From Pegoplata infirma (Eukaryota; Arthropoda; Insecta; Diptera; Anthomyiidae): 64,000 bases of DNA. Below the pieces are notes generated by a model. The model searched no databases. It had not been told where the DNA came from and worked only from the letters and a program-made list of their open reading frames with translations. The stretch lies in NCBI GenBank assembly GCA_963921195.1, contig OY992537.1:35759410-35823409 (forward strand), in the 5' to 3' direction. This document shows, piece after piece, positions 59,560-64,000 of this stretch (positions within the stretch are counted from its first letter, which is position 1; each line of letters begins with the position of its first letter). Position numbers and translations under genes: made by a program.

Positions 59560-60833
59560 GAGGGTTTCTTCACCGAGCCACCGCGCTCTCTAAAATTGGT
59601 ATAGATTTAAAATTTAAAAAAAAAAAAATTCGAAATTGCTTAAAATATTTAATTTTCAATGCCGAGTGGCGGTTTTTGAATTTCAATATGTCGGATCCAA
59701 TATGGCGCCCAATTTTTTAAAAATATTACAGATACGCTTAAAACTCTTCATACACGGGTTCTACGGGTCGCTAAAGAAGAATGTGCATTTTGTCTTTCAA
59801 AATTCAAAATTGCAGATACAACATGGTGAATTTTTTTTTTTCTTAAAATAGGGTTGCTAAATTTGAATCTGCCATATGAAACTCTAACCTCAGATTCTTA
59901 TTTAGCGTCCCAAAAAAATCGTAGCATAAAAAATTTCAAGCAAATCGTTTTATATTTCAAAAATATTTTTGAAATATTAGCCGATGTTGAAAATCTAACC
60001 TCAGATTCTTATCTATCGAACCAAAAAAATCGATGCTTAAAAAGTTTCAAGCAACTCGACTTATATTTCAAAATATTGGTCGCTATGTTGAATCCGCCAT
60101 TTTGAATTTAAAAATTCCAACTTCAGATTCTTCTTAAGCGACCACAAAAACCCGTGTATAAAGAATAGGTTTAAAATTTTTTTAAAAAAATTCGAAATTA
60201 CTTAAATATTTAATTTTCAATGCCGAGTGGCGGTTTTTGAATTTCAATATAGCGGATCCAATATGGCGCCCAATTTTTTAAAAATATTACAGATTCGCTT
60301 AAAACTCTTCATACACGGTTTCTACGGGTCGCTAAAGAAGAATCTGCATTTGGACTTTCAAAATTCAAAATGGCGGATACAACATGGTGATTTTTTTTTT
60401 TCTTAAAATAACAGATTCACTTAAAAGTCCTTACGCACAGGTTTGTAGGGTTGCTAAATTTGAATCTGCCATATGAAAATCTAATCTCAGATTCATATTT
60501 AGCAACCAAAAAAAAATCGTAGCATAGAAATTTTTAAGCAAATCGGCTTATTTTCCAAAAAAATTGGTCGCTATGTGGAATCCGCCATTTTGAATTTTAA
60601 AATTCCAACTTCAGATTCTTCTTAAGCGACCACAAAAACCCGTGTGTAAAGAGTTTAAAGCGATTCCGTAATGTTTTTAAAAAATTGGGTGCCATATTGG
60701 ATCAACCATATTGAAATTCAAAAATCGCCACTTGGCATTGAAAAGTAGATATTTTTAAGTAATTTAGATTTTTTAAAATTTAAACCCATACCAATTTTGG
60801 AGAGATCGGTGGCCCGGTTGACGAGAACCCCTC
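59560..60833. mobile_element. Foldback, GAGGGTTTCTTC termini
   Basis: Left end gagggtttcttcaccgagcc, right end (reverse) gaggggttctcgtcaaccgg. The interior repeats 'ttcaaaatggcgga' and 'atccaatatggcgcccaatt', which are shared in style with 4231-6520. Confidence 0.7.
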
Positions 60834-61665
60834 ATATATTAAGTTTTTATCGAATCCCTTAAGAGTGTTTCAAAATATTATTTCTTATTTCTCACCTAAA
60901 AATTGGTTGGGTTTGATCCTAAAATATCAACACTCACACATTTGTTTGCTCAAAAATGTTTGTCAAACTGAATTTACCTTATTTTATAAGAAAAATATAA
61001 AAATCAGAAAAAGTAAATGCTAAGAGGAAGAATAAAAAAAAACTGAAAACAAATAAAATGAGTATAAATACAGTCAGAAAAAATTGTTAGTAAAATTATG
61101 TTAAACTTAAATTTTAAGACTTCACATGTTCTTCAACCTTTATTTAAGTGCGAACGATGACAAACATGAAATTTTATATTTAGATTTTTTTTTTTTTTCG
61201 AGTGCACAATTAGAAAATATTTAGCAAGCAAGAATTATATTACTGCTGATGATTTACGAAATGTAACGCCATAAAAAATCATTGTTCCGGAATGGTATTT
61301 TTTTTTTTTCATGGTATTTGTTCATGTTCATACTCATGTATTTTTTGTTGTTCTTGTCGTTGTAAGAATTAGTGGTTTGTGAGTTTGCTACTACTACTAC
61401 TCGTATAATATTTGTTTTTTCCTTGTGATTTTTGCGTGTATTTGTATAAGTCGGTGAGTGTGAGGGTGTGTGTGTTTGTGTTACAAATATTTTGCAATAA
61501 AAACTGCTTGAAGTTTAGTGTGTTACCTCGTAATTACTGTAATTTCCGCACATACAATAAAACGATTATCGCACATTTAATGGTATTTTCTGCTTTTGCT
61601 ACTGATGTTGCTGGTTTGTGTTTTTTTGTGTGGGTTCCCGGTGAAAAATGTTTATATATGCGCAT
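60834..61665. other. Upstream stretch without named features
   Basis: Short (GT)n-like and (CTA)n tracts at 61388-61480. No gene is supported. Confidence 0.4.
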
Positions 61666-62774
61666 TAGAGTGTCCCTTATTTTGGAAATGTTGGAAATCT
61701 TGAGACGGTACCCGCTCATTTTTTTCCTTTTGACTTAAAAATAACTCAGGAAAAATTTTACGCCCCTAGGACCACGCCTTCCCTACGCGACGGGGCCTTA
61801 AAGAGCGGGGCCTAAAAAATCATTTTTCCATACAAACCAAAAAAAATTTTTTTTTTTTTTAATTTTTTTGTTATTAATTATTATATTACTTGGTTTGCTT
61901 ATTCACGACAAAAAATTTGATTTTGGAGGGATAAGTCTTTCAGCGCTAAAAAATTTTTCGCAAAAAAAAAATTTGGGCGGCCGGGGTCCTACAGTAAAAA
62001 ATTTTTAAAAAATATTTTTTTTTAGTTTTGACCAGCAACGGTTTTAGTTGCTATGTTGCTTTAAATGATATATATTCCAAAAAAAAAATTATTCATATCT
62101 GTGACATCTTTATCTTTTTCGAAAAAAAAAATTTTGAGCCGTAGGAATCCTACGGTAAAAAATTTTTAAAAAATATTTTTTTTTAGTTTTGAAAAGCAAT
62201 GGTTTTAGTTTTTATGTTGTTTTTAATGATATATATTCCAAAAAAAATATTATTCATATTTGTGACATTTTTATCGTGTATCGAAAAAAATCATCAATGC
62301 ATTTTTTACCCTTTTTTAGAACACGATTAAGATGTCACAGATACAAAAAATATTTTTTTATGAATATATATCATTTAAAGCAACATAGCAGCTAAAACCG
62401 TTGCTGGTCAAAACTAAAAAAAAATATTTTTTAAAAATTTTTTACTGTAGGACCCCGGCGGCTCAAAATTTTTTTTTGCGAAAAATTTTTTAGCGCTGAA
62501 AGACTTATCCCACCAAAATCAAATTTTTTGTTGTGAATAAGCAAACCAAGTAATATAATAAATAATAACAAAAAAATTAAAAATCAAAAAAAAAATTTTT
62601 TGGTTTGTATGGAAAAATGATTTTTTAGGCCCCGCTCTTTAAGGGCCCGTCGCGTAGGGAAGGCGTGGTCCTAGGGGCGTAAAATTTTTCCTGAGTTATT
62701 TTTAAGTCAAAAGGAAAAAAATGAGCGGGTACCGTCTCAAGATTTCCAACATTTCCAAAATAAGGGACACTCTA
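61666..62774. mobile_element. hAT-like foldback, TAGAGTGTCCC termini
   Basis: Length 1109 bp. Left end TAGAGTGTCCCTTATTTTGG, right end CCAAAATAAGGGACACTCTA, perfectly inverted. Exact 8-bp duplication ATGCGCAT at 61658-61665 and 62775-62782. The arms pair almost to the centre, including the GC-rich 'gtcctaggggcgtaaaattt' part. Confidence 0.9.
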
Positions 62775-62816
62775 ATGCGCATACATGGTTAATATGTGAT
62801 TTCATATGAAATATAT

Positions 62817-63308
62817 GCGGCATTTCATGTCAAATCGGACACTTTGAATATTTTTTTTTAGATTTTCCCAATTTATTGACAGTTTTTAGTTCCCATCGAA
62901 AACTCCTTCTTCGGAAATTTTCAAATTTTTTTGATGATCCGATTAAAAGATATCGAATTTTTAAAAATTGATGGTTTGTTCCCTTACTCAAACTTCTTTT
63001 ACTTATAACTTCTTTAATAATGGTCCAAATTGCAATTTTTTTTTTTCAAAATTTTTATTTTTTTACATACTTTAAAACAAAAAATCCTAAAAAATTCTTA
63101 AAAGTGCTCTAGTATGCGATTTTTAAGTTTTAAAATTTAAATCTCATTTTTGAATTTTCTGAAATTTTTTTGTGTAAAACTTCTATCGATTCTACAAATT
63201 TTTTGCCCAGTAGAATCGTGGGATAACGATTATTACTATTTTTTAAAATTTTTTGAAAAAATTTTATTGTAACTTTCCAATCTTAAAATCTTTTCTACTG
63301 CTCCAATG
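62817..63308. mobile_element. Left arm of a GGGGCATTCC-family foldback
   Basis: Starts gcggcatttcatgtcaaatc and is colinear with 56770-57190. It is interrupted at CCAATG by the next element. Confidence 0.7.
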
Positions 63309-63802
63309 CACAGAGGTAAAAACCGGCCAAAACTAAAAATTTTTTTTTCCTTTTTTTTCCAAATTGATGCCAAATGAGAGCTAAAATTTTGTGCCAATCC
63401 CTTGACTAGTTTAGGTTTTATAACGAAGCAAAATTGAGTATTTTTATTTATTATTTTTTAAATTAAAAAGTTGTGATTTGCAACTTTGAAATCCAAGTAG
63501 GCTGTAAACTTAAAAAAAAATGTTTGCCTTGAAATTTATATATTTTGAAAATTTAGCATTATTTTTACATGTCATATGCATTTCGGCAATTTCGAGTGCT
63601 TGGATCAATTTAAACAGTGGTGTTCACCAGAAATCTAAAAAAATAAAAAAATTATAAAAAAATTACAAACTTTAGAAACCCCAAAAAAATATATTTTGCT
63701 CAAAATTGCTCTTAAGTCGCTATACCACAAATTAGTATAAGGGTTCCCAAGTAAGTACTAATTAACATCAGTTCCAAGTTTAACAAAGTCTTTCAGTTAG
63801 AG
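63309..63802. mobile_element. CACAGAGG element, second copy (left part)
   Basis: Starts CACAGAGGTAAAAACCGGCC and follows the copy at 55219 for about 490 bp, then is cut at 'cagttagagc' by another insertion. Confidence 0.75.
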
Positions 63803-64000
63803 CAATGGTTCCCAACCTTTTTTGGGCCATGCCCCACTTTGGAGTTCAACTACAAATGTCCCCCCTACACTCAAGAATTTTTTTTTAATTTTTCAAATTT
63901 GTCTTAAAATTCAGAATTTACTTGTGGTTAAGCAAACTCTTTATTAAAATCGTCGTTTAAACAAAGTTTTTAGGAAAAGTTTTCAACAATCAACTAAATT
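63803..64000 (+). mobile_element. hAT-type element, left terminus (runs off window)
   Basis: Starts caatggttcccaacctttttt, 'gggccatgccccac'. This is the familiar CAGTGGTTCCCAACC-like terminus of hAT elements. The sister copy continues 'gttagagccttttaaag' at 55737, placing the insertion point at 63802/63803. The rest lies beyond the window. Confidence 0.65.

Larger units (their letters stand above)
20647..64000. other. Region upstream of GABA-B-R3 exon 1, repeat-rich, no gene found
   Basis: No open frame here has a recognisable domain, splice-linked exons or codon pattern. The longest frames lie in foldback arms or homopolymer runs. It may hold the promoter and non-coding 5' exons of the receptor, but I cannot place them. 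Individual repeats are listed separately. Confidence 0.6.

Noticed and set aside
61412..61738. 108-codon frame near a GT-rich tract
   Set aside because: It runs into the hAT-like element at 61666 and shows no recognisable domain.

Overview
The window is AT-rich nuclear DNA from a higher fly (Diptera, probably a calyptrate such as a blowfly or muscid). The organism call rests on two things. The only gene is an insect-type metabotropic GABA-B receptor subtype 3 that I recognise as close to the Drosophila protein. The repeats are dominated by mini-me/DINE-1-like elements carrying (GTCY)n microsatellites, which are typical of flies. The species is an inference.

The gene lies on the minus strand and is incomplete. 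Exon 1 (19726-20646), exon 2 (8211-8630), exon 3 (7544-7804) and exon 4 (3084-3599) join in one phase-0 frame with canonical GT-AG borders. Together they give 706 residues: a signal anchor/peptide, a roughly 215-residue low-complexity extension, and most of the extracellular Venus-flytrap ligand-binding domain. The seven-helix region, the coiled coil and the stop codon must lie beyond the left edge of the window. Intron sizes are about 11.1 kb, 0.4 kb and 3.9 kb, and the fourth intron runs off the window.

Everything else is non-coding and mostly transposon-derived. The 11.1 kb intron holds mini-me-like elements, several long-inverted-repeat (foldback) elements, a pogo-like MITE and a three-deep nest at 15231-17075. 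The 43 kb upstream of exon 1 (20647-64000) shows no convincing coding region. It holds further foldbacks, a Helitron (31701-34845) with an internal ~160 bp tandem array, at least five hAT-like non-autonomous elements with exact 8-bp target duplications, and a possible tRNA-derived SINE. It also holds a hAT-like element (47390-48993) filled with a degenerate short tandem repeat.

The most informative non-genic results are nested insertions whose empty sites can be read in paralogous copies. These include two different foldback families that landed in the same TA-rich spot of mini-me-like elements. A small 'CCCAG...CTGGG' family shows 2-bp target duplications and a conserved intron-like segment. 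I found no CRISPR array, rRNA, bacterial-type operon or intact transposase/reverse transcriptase.
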